Shown: positions 38,114 to 48,055 of the stretch, piece by piece
Numbering within the stretch: the stretch's first letter is position 1
How the letters are laid out: every line of letters begins with the position of its first letter
NCBI RefSeq assembly: GCF_020991005.1
Contig: NZ_JAJLLW010000003.1
Coordinates: 372,001 to 436,000 of the forward strand
Source of the DNA: Halomonas sp. CUBES01
GTDB taxonomy: Bacteria > Pseudomonadota > Gammaproteobacteria > Pseudomonadales > Halomonadaceae
Reading direction: 5' to 3'
DNA: 64,000 nt
Notes under the pieces: generated by a model
What the model saw: the letters and a program-made list of their open reading frames with translations, nothing else
Told to the model about the DNA's origin: nothing
Databases searched by the model: none
Program-made: the position numbers and the translations under genes

Positions 38114-38142
38114 AAAACGGCGGGCATTGCCCGCCGTTTTTT
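38114..38142 (+). terminator. Terminator of the Hsp31-like gene
   Basis: A perfect 12-bp stem (AAAACGGCGGGC / GCCCGCCGTTTT) with an ATT loop and six T residues at its end, 28 bases after the stop. Confidence 0.95.
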
Positions 38143-38210
38143 ATTGCGCGTTTATCGGCCGAGAGGCCAGAGAAGCGACCATCCAGGCGACCAACCGGTG
38201 GAGCGATGCA

Positions 38211-38945
38211 TTACCGTTCGGGGAGGTGTGACTCAAGTGAGCTGAGCAAGCCGCGTAATAGCGAAAGCTCTTTGCGACTTGGCTGGGCGCGCGTAAACAG
38301 CGCCTGCAGCTGCTCTTCGGTGCGCGCATGCGGCTGGGTGATAAAGCCGCTTTGCTGCATGAGGCGACCTAGATGCGCCTGAAAGTGGGTCATTTGCTCG
38401 CGGCTGGGTGGCGTGCTTTCAACTGGCTGTTGATAGGCGAAGTCGCTGTCGTCGCGCTTGCGCCAGGCACGGTGCACTTCATAGGCGAGTATCTGAACCG
38501 CCTGGGACAGATTCAGAATGCCATAGTCAGGGTTGGCCGGGATGCTGACCTGATGGGTACAGCAGCGGATTTCATCATTGGTCAACCCGGAACGTTCGCG
38601 GCCAAACACGAGTGCCACCGGCGCTTGCTGTGCATTCTTTGTCACCGCCTGGGCCATGTCGTCGGGCTCTTCGAAATGCGGTAGGGGAAGGCTACGTAGC
38701 CGTGCACTGGCGCCTACTACCTGAATGCAGTCACTCACCGCTTCGTCAAGCCGGGTAACGACCCGGGCGTTGTCGATGACGTCGGTCGCCCCGGCGGCAA
38801 GGCGGGTGGCTTCCTCGTCGGGAAATTGACGTGGGTTGACCAGTACCAGGTTCGTCAACCCCATGGTTTTCATGGCCCGGGCAGTGGCGCCAATATTACC
38901 TGGATGGAAGGTTTGCACCAGCACAATGCGAATGTTGGAAAGCAC
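38211..38945 (-). CDS. trmJ: tRNA (cytidine/uridine-32-2'-O)-methyltransferase TrmJ
   Basis: A SPOUT-fold RNA methyltransferase. Family segments are NIRIVLVQTFHPGNIGATARAMK at the start, LVLVNPRQFPDEEA, the SAM-knot region ALVFGRERSGLTNDE, and NLSQAVQILAYEV. It modifies position 32 of tRNAs. By alignment with E. coli TrmJ I use a GTG at 38945 (244 residues); the frame also has an ATG at 38993 that would add 16 residues. Neither has a strong ribosome site. Confidence 0.9.
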   Translation of the reverse strand: MLSNIRIVLVQTFHPGNIGATARAMKTMGLTNLVLVNPRQFPDEEATRLAAGATDVIDNARVVTRLDEAVSDCIQVVGASARLRSLPLPHFEEPDDMAQAVTKNAQQAPVALVFGRERSGLTNDEIRCCTHQVSIPANPDYGILNLSQAVQILAYEVHRAWRKRDDSDFAYQQPVESTPPSREQMTHFQAHLGRLMQQSGFITQPHARTEEQLQALFTRAQPSRKELSLLRGLLSSLESHLPER

Positions 38946-39003
38946 GGTGATAAGACAGCCTGAATAGCGAATGGAAAACGATGATTTTACCATGCTTTAA
39001 CGA

Positions 39004-39032
39004 CAAGAACCCCGCACAGGGCGGGGTTCTTG
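39004..39032 (-). terminator. Terminator of groESL
   Basis: A perfect 12-bp stem (CAAGAACCCCGC / GCGGGGTTCTTG) with a 5-base loop, 41 bases after the groEL stop. No long T-tract follows on the minus strand (TCGTT), so it might be assisted, but stem strength is high. Confidence 0.75.
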
Positions 39033-39072
39033 ATGACGGCTAACCGTCAGAGCGATAAGGCTCGGGGGGCAA

Positions 39073-40728
<1,656 letters not shown>

Positions 40729-40778
40729 CTAATAAAATTCAAAAAAATGGGAAAGTAAGTAAGCGGTCGAGGCGATGA

Positions 40779-41072
40779 TTAGCCTTCGACAACCGCCAGA
40801 ATATCGGCTTCGCTCATGATCAAGACTTCTTCGCCGTCGATTTTCTGTTTTTCAACGCCGAAGCCGTCTTTAAAGATCACGCTGTCGCCAACTTTCACGT
40901 CGAGAGGGCGAACATCACCGCTTTCTAGAATGCGACCATTGCCTACGGCCAGTACTTCACCACGAGTCGGCTTTTCCTGCGCATTGCCCGGAAGCACGAT
41001 GCCGCCAGCGGTTTTCTGCTCTTCTTCCACGCGACGGACGACGACGCGATCGTGCAAAGGACGGATATTCAT
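40779..41072 (-). CDS. groES: Co-chaperonin GroES
   Basis: A 97-residue GroES, the usual length. It begins [14 protein letters not shown]; the mobile loop [19 protein letters not shown] and the GroES signature near the N-terminus are clear. I start it at the ATG 41072 (AGGAG 9 bases upstream, matching E. coli GroES); a GTG two codons earlier is too close to the ribosome site. It caps GroEL during folding. Confidence 0.98.
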   Translation of the reverse strand: MNIRPLHDRVVVRRVEEEQKTAGGIVLPGNAQEKPTRGEVLAVGNGRILESGDVRPLDVKVGDSVIFKDGFGVEKQKIDGEEVLIMSEADILAVVEG

Positions 41073-41230
41073 GCTCACGTTCTCCTAAGTATCGTCAAGG
41101 CCCTATTCAGGGCGGTTAATGTTGATGGTTTTCGTGGGCATAGCCCGCGAAAAATGAAGACACGATGTCTTCGCTGTTAATGGCAACCACTTAATATTGA
41201 AGCGATTGCCGAACTTGTGTGCTGCCTCAA

Positions 41231-41258
41231 AAATGGGGGCTGCGGGTAACCTTTCAAG
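41231..41258 (-). promoter_or_regulatory. Sigma32-type heat-shock promoter of groESL
   Basis: On the minus strand, CTTGAAA (41258-41252, preceded by CCCCC) is followed after 13 bases by CCCCATTT (41238-41231). This is an almost exact fit to the sigma32 consensus of -35 CTTGAAA and -10 CCCCATNT. It is about 160 bases before groES. No CIRCE inverted repeat was seen, so sigma32 control without HrcA is indicated. Confidence 0.85.
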
Positions 41259-41306
41259 GGGGGATGAACAAAAAAATCTTGAAGCTTGCAATCTTTGCAA
41301 AAACGC

Positions 41307-41813
41307 TTATCCGCGGTGTCTGGGCTCGTCCCGGCTGATGAAGTCGCCTTCCAGCGGCCCCTGGGGCTGCTCGGATGACGATGCGTCTTCACGCTGACGG
41401 TAACCAGCTTCGTTCTGCTGATAGGTGTGTGAGGTGTAAGGCCCGCCCGTGCGCTGGGCAGTGACCTTTAGCCCCAGGGCGGTCAGCAGTTTAAACAGCA
41501 GTCGGCGGGCATCGGGTACCAGGCAGGCAAGCCCCAGGGCATCCGATAGAAAGCCGGGCGCCATTAGCAGGGCGCCGCCAAATATCAGTGCCGCACCGGT
41601 AAACAGTTCGTTTGAGGGGATTTCGCCTGCCTGCATGCGTTGGCGGGCGCGGGAAAAAGTGGCAACCCCTTCCTTGCGGATAAGATGAAGACCTACCACG
41701 CCGGTGCCAATCACCAGCAGCAGGGTGATCAATAAACCAATCTGGCTGCCAATCGAAAACAGAATGACAAAATCAAGCAGCGTGAATAAGGACACAAACA
41801 CCAGAATAGGCAT
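41307..41813 (-). CDS. fxsA: FxsA-family membrane protein
   Basis: A 168-residue protein. The N-terminal half has the FxsA pattern: two hydrophobic helices (about 1-45, LFTLLDFVILFSIGSQIG), a loop with ATFSRARQRMQAGEIPSNEL, then a third membrane region with GGALLMAPGFLSDALGLACLVP. The C-terminus is polar and variable. In E. coli FxsA influences exclusion of phage T7 by the F plasmid; its normal role is unknown. The start is the ATG 41813, with GGAG 6 bases upstream. It lies next to groESL, as in several gammaproteobacteria. Confidence 0.88.
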   Translation of the reverse strand: MPILVFVSLFTLLDFVILFSIGSQIGLLITLLLVIGTGVVGLHLIRKEGVATFSRARQRMQAGEIPSNELFTGAALIFGGALLMAPGFLSDALGLACLVPDARRLLFKLLTALGLKVTAQRTGGPYTSHTYQQNEAGYRQREDASSSEQPQGPLEGDFISRDEPRHRG

Positions 41814-41994
41814 CACAAGCTCCGTTATGGATGTCGCTGTAAATATGGTGACAGTCTGATTGAAAAACAAGGCAAGCAAAATAGCCGTGCTAGCCGTATT
41901 GCGCCTTTTGGGGATTGCCGGTTGATAGCCGGCGTGTCAGTTTGAAGGTCTTGGCGATATCGATCTGATAAAGGCTGAACGAGAGGAGCGTTAA

Positions 41995-42756
41995 ATGAAA
42001 CTGGATGGTCGGGTGATAGCGATAACGGGCGGCGCCCGTGGTTTAGGGTATGCCGTGGCGTTGCGATTGGGGCAGCAAGGGGCGCGGTTGGCATTGATGG
42101 ATATCAGCGCAGAGGCGCTTGATGAAGCGGTGTCGAAGCTGGCCCGCCAGGGCATTGAGGCTCAGGGCGTGGTAGTGGATGTCGCCGACGAGGTCTCGGT
42201 CGTCCAGGCCTTTGCCGATATCGCCGAACGCCAGGGCCCGATCAGCGGGTGCGTCAACAATGCGGGTATCACCGACGATGCGTTGATGGTGAAAGCCAAG
42301 GAGGGGCAGGTAGAAGCGCGTATGTCCCTGGCGTCCTGGCAACGGGTTATCGACATCAACCTGACGGGGGTATTCCTTTGCGGGCGTGAGGCAGCGACGC
42401 AAATGATCGAGGCTGGTCATGAGGGCGTGATCGTCAATATTTCCAGTATCTCCAAAGCCGGAAATCCGGGGCAGAGCAATTACGCTGCCGCCAAGGCTGG
42501 GGTTCATGCATTGACCGTCACCTGGGCGAGCGAGCTGGCGCGCTACGGCATTCGTACGGGGACGGTGGCACCCGGCTTCGTGGATACCGAAATGACCGCC
42601 TCAATGCGGCCCGACATGTTGGAGCGTATTGCCTCGCGGGTGCCGCTGAAACGCCTGGGGGAACCGGATAACATCGCGCAAAGCGTCGCTTTTGTAATGG
42701 AAAACGATTACTTCTCAGGGCGAATCATCGAATGTGACGGTGGCTTGCGGCTCTAG
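41995..42756 (+). CDS. Short-chain dehydrogenase/reductase (FabG-like)
   Basis: A 253-residue SDR. The cofactor loop is [11 protein letters not shown] (10-20), NNAG lies at about 87-90, and the catalytic Ser, Tyr and Lys fit [22 protein letters not shown]-terminal DGGLRL end is usual. An acidic residue (Asp37 in LMDIS) at the end of the second strand favours NAD over NADP. It resembles 3-oxoacyl-ACP reductase but its substrate is not deducible. GAGGAG lies 8 bases before the ATG. It is a single gene with no obvious partner. Confidence 0.88.
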   Translation: MKLDGRVIAITGGARGLGYAVALRLGQQGARLALMDISAEALDEAVSKLARQGIEAQGVVVDVADEVSVVQAFADIAERQGPISGCVNNAGITDDALMVKAKEGQVEARMSLASWQRVIDINLTGVFLCGREAATQMIEAGHEGVIVNISSISKAGNPGQSNYAAAKAGVHALTVTWASELARYGIRTGTVAPGFVDTEMTASMRPDMLERIASRVPLKRLGEPDNIAQSVAFVMENDYFSGRIIECDGGLRL

Positions 42757-42782
42757 GCTCGTGTGGCGTGTCGGCCATCGTG

Positions 42783-43415
42783 TCAGCGGCGCATTGCCTG
42801 GCTATCAATCTGCTCTGCCCAGCGCTTCACTTTACGCCGCTGAAGTCGACTGTTGTGCCGCGTGGTATCGACGCTGATAGGTATCAATGCCTGCTTTGAG
42901 GTGTCTGGCTCGTTGAGATAGAACGAGCGTGACGCCCCGATCGGTCTGTCCTCAGAACCATAGATGGCAATGATCCTTATCTCCAGCTGCAGATTGGCTT
43001 GATCAAAGATGTCAGGGTTCAGCTCCCAGGAGACGCGAATCTGTTCGGCAATGTCAGCAAAGCGTTGCATGTGCAGGTAGTCGCCCGAGGCAAGCGGCCC
43101 CTGATGGCTTCTGACCGATTTCTCCTGCTGTTCGTCTTTTTCTTCCTGATACTCCGCTACATCGACCATGTAGGTGTCTTCCGACGTATGAAGCAGGGCC
43201 AGTACATGTTGGATATAGATGGATTCGCTGCTCATGTTGCTGATCAGGCACAGCGCGTTCTGACCCGTGCCGAGCCCCCGATTGATAATGACCCGAGGGC
43301 GGCGCTGGCGGACGTAGCTATTATAAAGCAGCTGCGCGTAGAAGAACCAGACGAGGAGCGTCAGTACGCTGGTAATGGCGGAAATCGCCTGGCCATTTTC
43401 GTTTAACCATTCCAT
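42783..43415 (-). CDS. Membrane-anchored protein of unknown function
   Basis: A 210-residue protein with one N-terminal membrane helix (about 9-32), followed by a soluble part of mixed beta-type sequence. This includes RPRVIINRGLGTGQNALCLISNMSSE and two Glu/Asp-rich stretches (YQEEKDEQQEKS), ending in a strongly basic tail (RLQRRKVKRWAEQ). I do not recognise the family. The arrangement predicts a small inner-membrane protein with its bulk on one side. It is convergent with the SDR gene, with 26 bases between, and its context does not suggest a role. Confidence 0.65.
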   Translation of the reverse strand: MEWLNENGQAISAITSVLTLLVWFFYAQLLYNSYVRQRRPRVIINRGLGTGQNALCLISNMSSESIYIQHVLALLHTSEDTYMVDVAEYQEEKDEQQEKSVRSHQGPLASGDYLHMQRFADIAEQIRVSWELNPDIFDQANLQLEIRIIAIYGSEDRPIGASRSFYLNEPDTSKQALIPISVDTTRHNSRLQRRKVKRWAEQIDSQAMRR

Positions 43416-43578
43416 GGAAGCGTTCCTTTGCCTGCCGGAAGATTATTTTAGGTAGACGCTAAGTTAGTCCACTGCACAGAAAATGCCAGCCGCCCGGTGA
43501 TAAGGTGTCGGCTATTTAATTAGTGTTTTCTAATATAATGGAGCTAAAAACGCCACCCGGCGCGGGAGATGTGTATAA

Positions 43579-43683
43579 ATGACTATATTAATAACAGGAG
43601 GGAATATGAAGCAGACAATTAAGAAAGCCATATTGAATTGGTGCGGATGGGGAGACTTGAACTCCCACGCCTTACGGCACTAG
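43579..43683 (+). CDS. Doubtful short ORF running into the antisense of tRNA-Leu
   Basis: A 34-codon frame beginning MTILITGGNMKQ. An internal ATG at 43606 has an excellent ribosome site (AGGAGG 5 bases upstream) and would give 25 residues. The last 15 codons read through the tRNA-Leu gene on its non-coding strand, which no real protein would normally do. It may be the 5' end of a gene broken near the tRNA, or chance. Low confidence. Confidence 0.2.
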   Translation: MTILITGGNMKQTIKKAILNWCGWGDLNSHALRH

Positions 43684-43723
43684 AACCTAAATCTAGCGTG
43701 TCTACCAATTCCACCACATCCGC
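43639..43723 (-). tRNA. tRNA-Leu (TAG)
   Basis: An 85-base class II tRNA read on the minus strand. The acceptor stem begins GCGGATG; the D-loop is of Leu type (AATTGGTAGAC). The anticodon loop ATTTAGG gives anticodon TAG, with stem CTAGA/TCTAG. A variable arm (TGCCGTAAGGCGT) and T-loop GGGAGTTCAAGTCTCCC follow, and CCA is encoded. It reads CUN leucine codons. Confidence 0.96.
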
Positions 43724-43799
43724 AGAACGAGGCGTATACTATCAATGTTGTGCATAAAGTCAATCATAAAGTGGTGCCCGGCCAGGGAAGGAGGCGCTG

Positions 43800-44513
43800 A
43801 TGCTGCTGACACGCTGGATGGCCGCCGGAGGTCGCGTGGTGAAGCGCGCGCTACCCGGTTACTGCGCGTTCTGTCTCGACCCGCTGACAGGGGAGGCGAG
43901 CTGGTGCCAGGCTTGTTTTGACCAGTTGCCCTGGAATCGTCCTGCATGCCCGCGCTGTGGTGATGCGTTAACCCACCACCAGCAATTCCTGTGCGGGCAT
44001 TGCGTCAGCAAGCGGCCGGCCTTCGATGCTGCCCACGTGGCCTTGCGTTTTCAGTTTCCCATTAGTGCGCTGGTGCGCGACTTCAAGTTCAATGCCAGAC
44101 CCCGCGCCGGCATGTTGTTGTGCGAGCTGATGCAGACAAGCCTGCCGTCGCCGCCTTTTGATGCGATACTACCTGTCCCCATGACGCCTGAACGTGCCCG
44201 TGAGCGTGGCTTCAACCAGGCTCGATGGCTGGCGGTCGAGCTAGGCCGACGCACGGGGCTGCCGGTGCTGGAAGTGCAGCGCGTCAAGCAGGGGCCTTCG
44301 CAGCGCCGCTTGAATCGACAGGCGCGTTTTGCCAACCTGTCCGGGGCGTTCAAGGTCAATGCCTTGCTGCCGGGCTATGTGGCCATTGTCGACGACGTGG
44401 TCACCACCGGGGCAACCGCCCATTCGATGGCCTTGGCGCTGCGCCGGGCAGGGGTCGAGCGCGTGGACGTTTGGGCGGCCTCTCGCACCCCGCTAGTGGT
44501 TGATCAAGCGTAG
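43800..44513 (+). CDS. comF: ComF-family phosphoribosyltransferase-like protein
   Basis: A 237-residue ComF protein. The N-terminal double zinc module has four Cys-x2-Cys pairs (Cys22/25, 36/39, 50/53 and 65/68). The C-terminal phosphoribosyltransferase domain contains the PRPP loop VAIVDDVVTTGAT. The middle has the family segment LPVPMTPERARERGFNQA. ComF is needed for natural DNA uptake in several bacteria (DNA import step) and also occurs in organisms not known to be competent. An ideal ribosome site GGAGG is 5 bases before the ATG. Confidence 0.9.
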   Translation: MLLTRWMAAGGRVVKRALPGYCAFCLDPLTGEASWCQACFDQLPWNRPACPRCGDALTHHQQFLCGHCVSKRPAFDAAHVALRFQFPISALVRDFKFNARPRAGMLLCELMQTSLPSPPFDAILPVPMTPERARERGFNQARWLAVELGRRTGLPVLEVQRVKQGPSQRRLNRQARFANLSGAFKVNALLPGYVAIVDDVVTTGATAHSMALALRRAGVERVDVWAASRTPLVVDQA

Positions 44514-44571
44514 CGGCGCTTACGACTATTTCGATGTTAGCTCTCCTTTACCGACTGCTCCTGGAATCATT

Positions 44572-45546
44572 ATGACGCATGCTTTTCGCTCGCTTTCTCC
44601 CGGCCTTGTGATGTCGGCGGTGGAGTCGTTGGATATATGGCCAACGTCGGAGCCGTTTGCCTTAAACAGCTACGAAAACCGGGTGATGATGTTCCGCGAT
44701 GAGCAAGGTGCCCAATGGATCATCAAGTTCTACCGACCTGAGCGCTGGCAGGACGCCACTATTCAGGAAGAGCATGACTTTCTTGAGGAGCTCGGTCAGG
44801 CGGGAGTTCCGGTGGCCAGGGTATGGTCCGATGCAAGCGGGCAAACGCTGCACCGTTATGAAGGCTTTCGGTTTGCGCTCTTTTACCATTGCCCGGGTCA
44901 GGCCCCGGAGCTTGATAACGACGCCCACCTGTTCGCGCTGGGGGGGCTTTTGGGTCGACTGCACGCGACGTCAAGCAACGGAGCTTTTAGCCATCGCCCG
45001 CGCCTGGAGCTGGTGGCGGGGGTGCAGGATGCTCAGCAGCGGGTATCAGACAGTCAGCGCCTGGATCGACATCAGCGCAGGGCCTATGACAGTGTCATTA
45101 CCCGCACCATTGAAGCTCTGGCGCCCCATCAATGGCGTGATAGCGACATGATTCGCTGCCACGGAGATTGTCATCTGGGCAATATTCTGGGGCGCGACGA
45201 GCAGTTTTCGCTCGTTGATTTTGACGACTGTCTAATGGCACCGGCGATTCAGGACGTCTGGATGCTGCTGTCGGCGAACGAGCCCCAGGAATGGCGGCGG
45301 CAGGTGAGCGAGATGGTAGAGGGGTACGAGGAGGTGCGGCCTTTTCCCCATGCGCAAATGGCGCTGATTGAACCGCTGCGCGCCTACCGGTTGATTCGCC
45401 ATAGCGCCTGGTGGGTGTCGCGCTGGGAAGATCCCGCCTTCCAGCAGGCCTTTCCCTGGATTGCCGATAAAGGCTACTGGGATCAACACATCCGTCAGCT
45501 GGAGCAGCAGCTACTGGTGCTCAAGACGCCCCGCTGGCTGGCATAG
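44572..45546 (+). CDS. srkA: Stress response kinase A (SrkA/YihE)
   Basis: A 324-residue aminoglycoside-phosphotransferase-fold kinase very similar to E. coli SrkA (YihE). Clear segments are LNSYENRVMMF, IIKFYRPERWQ (nucleotide-binding Lys), the catalytic HGDCHLGNIL and the metal-binding LVDFDDC. It phosphorylates proteins in E. coli and protects against stress-induced death. I start it at the ATG 44572, the family N-terminus, because the longer frame from 44500 overlaps comF. It is probably co-transcribed with comF. It has a weak ribosome site (GGA). Confidence 0.92.
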   Translation: MTHAFRSLSPGLVMSAVESLDIWPTSEPFALNSYENRVMMFRDEQGAQWIIKFYRPERWQDATIQEEHDFLEELGQAGVPVARVWSDASGQTLHRYEGFRFALFYHCPGQAPELDNDAHLFALGGLLGRLHATSSNGAFSHRPRLELVAGVQDAQQRVSDSQRLDRHQRRAYDSVITRTIEALAPHQWRDSDMIRCHGDCHLGNILGRDEQFSLVDFDDCLMAPAIQDVWMLLSANEPQEWRRQVSEMVEGYEEVRPFPHAQMALIEPLRAYRLIRHSAWWVSRWEDPAFQQAFPWIADKGYWDQHIRQLEQQLLVLKTPRWLA

Positions 45547-45684
45547 CCCTGGAAACATCGCCTGATCATGGTGGGTGACGCCTGATGTGGCGATAATCGG
45601 CAAGCCAACGGTCGCCACGACGCTGCCACCTTGTCCTGGGGTGCGTTAAAATACGCAGGCTTTGAGCGCTATGTTAATAATTTA

Positions 45685-45722
45685 TTGTACATGAGCTATT
45701 AAAAGTATATTTTTTGTACATG
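45685..45722. repeat. Direct repeat TTGTACATG upstream of folE
   Basis: Two identical 9-base copies of TTGTACATG (45685-45693 and 45714-45722), 29 bases apart, each holding the palindrome TGTACA. They are in an AT-rich stretch 108-145 bases before the folE start. They could be regulator sites or part of a promoter. No known motif is recognised. Confidence 0.4.
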
Positions 45723-45829
45723 GCGTGGCCGGTAACAAGGTCACCTACTGCCATGGCGGCCGACGGCCGGCACGATTAAGCGCGACGGATCTACCCCGGC
45801 GCGCCAGACACCTTTCGACGAGGCTTACC

Positions 45830-46381
45830 ATGACGGATGAGATCGCCCAGCATTACCGACACATTATTAGCGCGCTTGGGGAGAATCCAGAGCGTGAGGG
45901 ACTGAAAGACACGCCAAAACGCGCTGCCAAGGCCATGCAGTTCCTGAATGCGGGCTATCATCAGTCGCTGGAAGAGATTGTCAACGGCGCCGTATTCGAG
46001 TCGCAAACCGATGAAATGGTGCTGGTGAAGGATATCGAGCTTTATTCGATGTGCGAGCATCATCTGTTGCCCTTCATCGGCAAGTGCCACATTGCCTACT
46101 TGCCCAGTGGCAAGGTGCTGGGGCTTTCCAAATTTGCCCGTATCGTCGACATGTTTGCCCGGCGCATGCAGATCCAGGAAAACCTGACCCGCGAAATTGC
46201 CGAGGCCGTACAACAGGTGACCCAGGCACGCGGTGTGGCGGTGGTGATCGAAGCCCGCCACCTGTGCATGATGATGCGTGGCGTGGAGAAGCAGAACTCC
46301 AGCATGACGTCGTCTGTGATGCTGGGGGATTTTCGCGCCAATCAGGCAACTCGCCAGGAATTTTTAACGCTGGTCAGCTGA
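45830..46381 (+). CDS. folE: GTP cyclohydrolase I
   Basis: A 183-residue type IA GTP cyclohydrolase. Zinc ligands appear in [19 protein letters not shown] and [14 protein letters not shown], and the catalytic region [10 protein letters not shown] is at the end. It converts GTP to dihydroneopterin triphosphate, the first step of folate and pterin synthesis. I start it at the ATG 45830 (GAGG 6 bases upstream); the open frame extends to 45725 but without a ribosome site. Nearby genes do not belong to folate synthesis. Confidence 0.95.
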   Translation: MTDEIAQHYRHIISALGENPEREGLKDTPKRAAKAMQFLNAGYHQSLEEIVNGAVFESQTDEMVLVKDIELYSMCEHHLLPFIGKCHIAYLPSGKVLGLSKFARIVDMFARRMQIQENLTREIAEAVQQVTQARGVAVVIEARHLCMMMRGVEKQNSSMTSSVMLGDFRANQATRQEFLTLVS

Positions 46382-46488
46382 TCGTTATCTGCTCAACACT
46401 GTCGTACGGTTGGTCTACTGCCCTGTTTCGTCATAGCATGAAGAGGTTCAACTGTTGATGAGCCCCTTGCAAGGGGCAGGAGTCTGAC

Positions 46489-47946
46489 ATGGAAGCGCTT
46501 AAAGAGACAAAGCTGTATTGTCCGTTTGCCTATATAGATGGAAGCTGGGTGGCAGCTGACAGTGGCGAGCAGATCAATGTGCTGAACCCGGCGACCGGCG
46601 AAACGGTCGGCGATATGCCAAGGCTTGGCAAGGCAGAGACAGAGCGCGCTATCGAGGCAGCCGATGCGGCACTTCCCGCCTGGCGCTCGCTGACCGCTCA
46701 GGAGCGGGCGGATTTACTGCTGAAATGGCATGACCTGATGCTTGAGCACCAGCATGATCTGGCCATGCTGATGACCCACGAGCAGGGTAAGCCACTGAAA
46801 GAGGCCGCCGGTGAAATTGCCTATGCGGCCAGCTTTCTGCGCTGGTTTGCTGAAGAAGCCCGTCGCGTCTACGGCGAAACCATTCCCGCCGCCAATACTC
46901 ACCAGCGGATCGTGGTCACCAAGCAGCCTGTCGGCGTTGTAGGGGCCATCACGCCCTGGAATTTCCCCGCTGCGATGATTACCCGCAAGGCAGGTGCCGC
47001 GCTGGCGGCCGGCTGCACCATCGTCATCAAGCCTGCAAGCCAGACGCCATTTTCGGCCACGGCACTGGCTATGCTGGCTGAGCGCGCCGGTATTCCCCGG
47101 GGGGTTTTCAATGTGGTGCCCGGTAGCGCCGCCGAGATCGCCGAGGCGTTAACCCAGTCCCCCAAAGTGCGCAAGATTACCTTCACCGGCTCGACCGAAG
47201 TGGGCCGCAAGCTGATGGCACAAGCTTCTGAACACATCCAGAAGATATCGCTTGAGCTGGGCGGCAACGCGCCCTTCATCGTGTTTGAAGACGCTGACCT
47301 GGATGCCGCCGTCGAAGGCGCCATGGCCGCCAAGTTTCGCAATGCCGGGCAGACCTGCATATGCACCAACCGTTTTCTGGTGCAGTCGAGCGTCATCAAT
47401 GCGTTTTGTGAAAAGCTAGCCGTTGCGATGAACAGCGAGCTCCACGTGGGCAACGGGACGCAGAAGAACATCAATATCGGCCCGCTGATCGATAGCGACG
47501 GGGTCAAGAAGGTCAGTGAGCACGTTCAGGACGCCGTGGACAAGGGCGCCCAGTTGCTGTTGGGTGGTCACCCCCATCCGCTAGGCGGCAACTTCTTCAG
47601 CCCAACGTTGATCAGCTTTGCCACCCAAGACATGAAGGTCGCGCAGGAAGAAACCTTCGGCCCCTTGGCGGCGGTATTCCCTTTCGACGATGAAGAAACC
47701 GCCATTGAAATGGCTAACGACACCCAGTACGGGCTGGCATCGTACTTTTACTCGCGTGATCTTGGGCGTGTCTGGCGGGTGGCCGAGGCGCTGGAATACG
47801 GCATGGTCGGCATCAACACCGGGCTGATTTCCAACGCCTCGGCGCCGTTTGGCGGTGTGAAAGCATCGGGGCTAGGACGCGAGGGTGGCCACCAGGGCCT
47901 GGAAGAATACCTCGAGACTAAATACCTGTGTATTGATATCGGCTGA
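46489..47946 (+). CDS. gabD: Succinate-semialdehyde dehydrogenase
   Basis: A 485-residue aldehyde dehydrogenase, close to GabD in length and landmarks. GAITPWNFPAAMITRKAGAAL gives the cofactor region, LELGGNAPFIVF the general-base Glu, and NAGQTCICTNRF the catalytic Cys with the neighbouring Cys typical of GabD. It oxidises succinate semialdehyde to succinate, probably with NADP+. No gabT is adjacent, so the link to GABA degradation is not shown here. The ribosome site AGGAG lies 7 bases before the ATG. Confidence 0.9.
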   Translation: MEALKETKLYCPFAYIDGSWVAADSGEQINVLNPATGETVGDMPRLGKAETERAIEAADAALPAWRSLTAQERADLLLKWHDLMLEHQHDLAMLMTHEQGKPLKEAAGEIAYAASFLRWFAEEARRVYGETIPAANTHQRIVVTKQPVGVVGAITPWNFPAAMITRKAGAALAAGCTIVIKPASQTPFSATALAMLAERAGIPRGVFNVVPGSAAEIAEALTQSPKVRKITFTGSTEVGRKLMAQASEHIQKISLELGGNAPFIVFEDADLDAAVEGAMAAKFRNAGQTCICTNRFLVQSSVINAFCEKLAVAMNSELHVGNGTQKNINIGPLIDSDGVKKVSEHVQDAVDKGAQLLLGGHPHPLGGNFFSPTLISFATQDMKVAQEETFGPLAAVFPFDDEETAIEMANDTQYGLASYFYSRDLGRVWRVAEALEYGMVGINTGLISNASAPFGGVKASGLGREGGHQGLEEYLETKYLCIDIG

Positions 47947-47997
47947 GCCGACGCGCTCGTCGCTTCTGGATTCGTGCAGGCACGGATACAGGCAAGC

Positions 47998-48033
47998 AAA
48001 AGCCCTCATCGACGCCGTCGATGAGGGCTTTTT
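47998..48033. terminator. Bidirectional terminator between gabD and purH
   Basis: A perfect 16-bp stem (AAAAGCCCTCATCGAC / GTCGATGAGGGCTTTT) with a GCC loop and five T residues on the plus strand. It serves both convergent genes. Confidence 0.97.
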
Positions 48034-48055
48034 GATGCGGGGTGATGCGCAGTAA

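Noticed and set aside
45725..45829. N-terminal extension of folE by 35 codons
   Set aside because: The extension has no ribosome site, is not typical of the family and overlaps the likely promoter, whereas the ATG at 45830 has GAGG at 6 bases.
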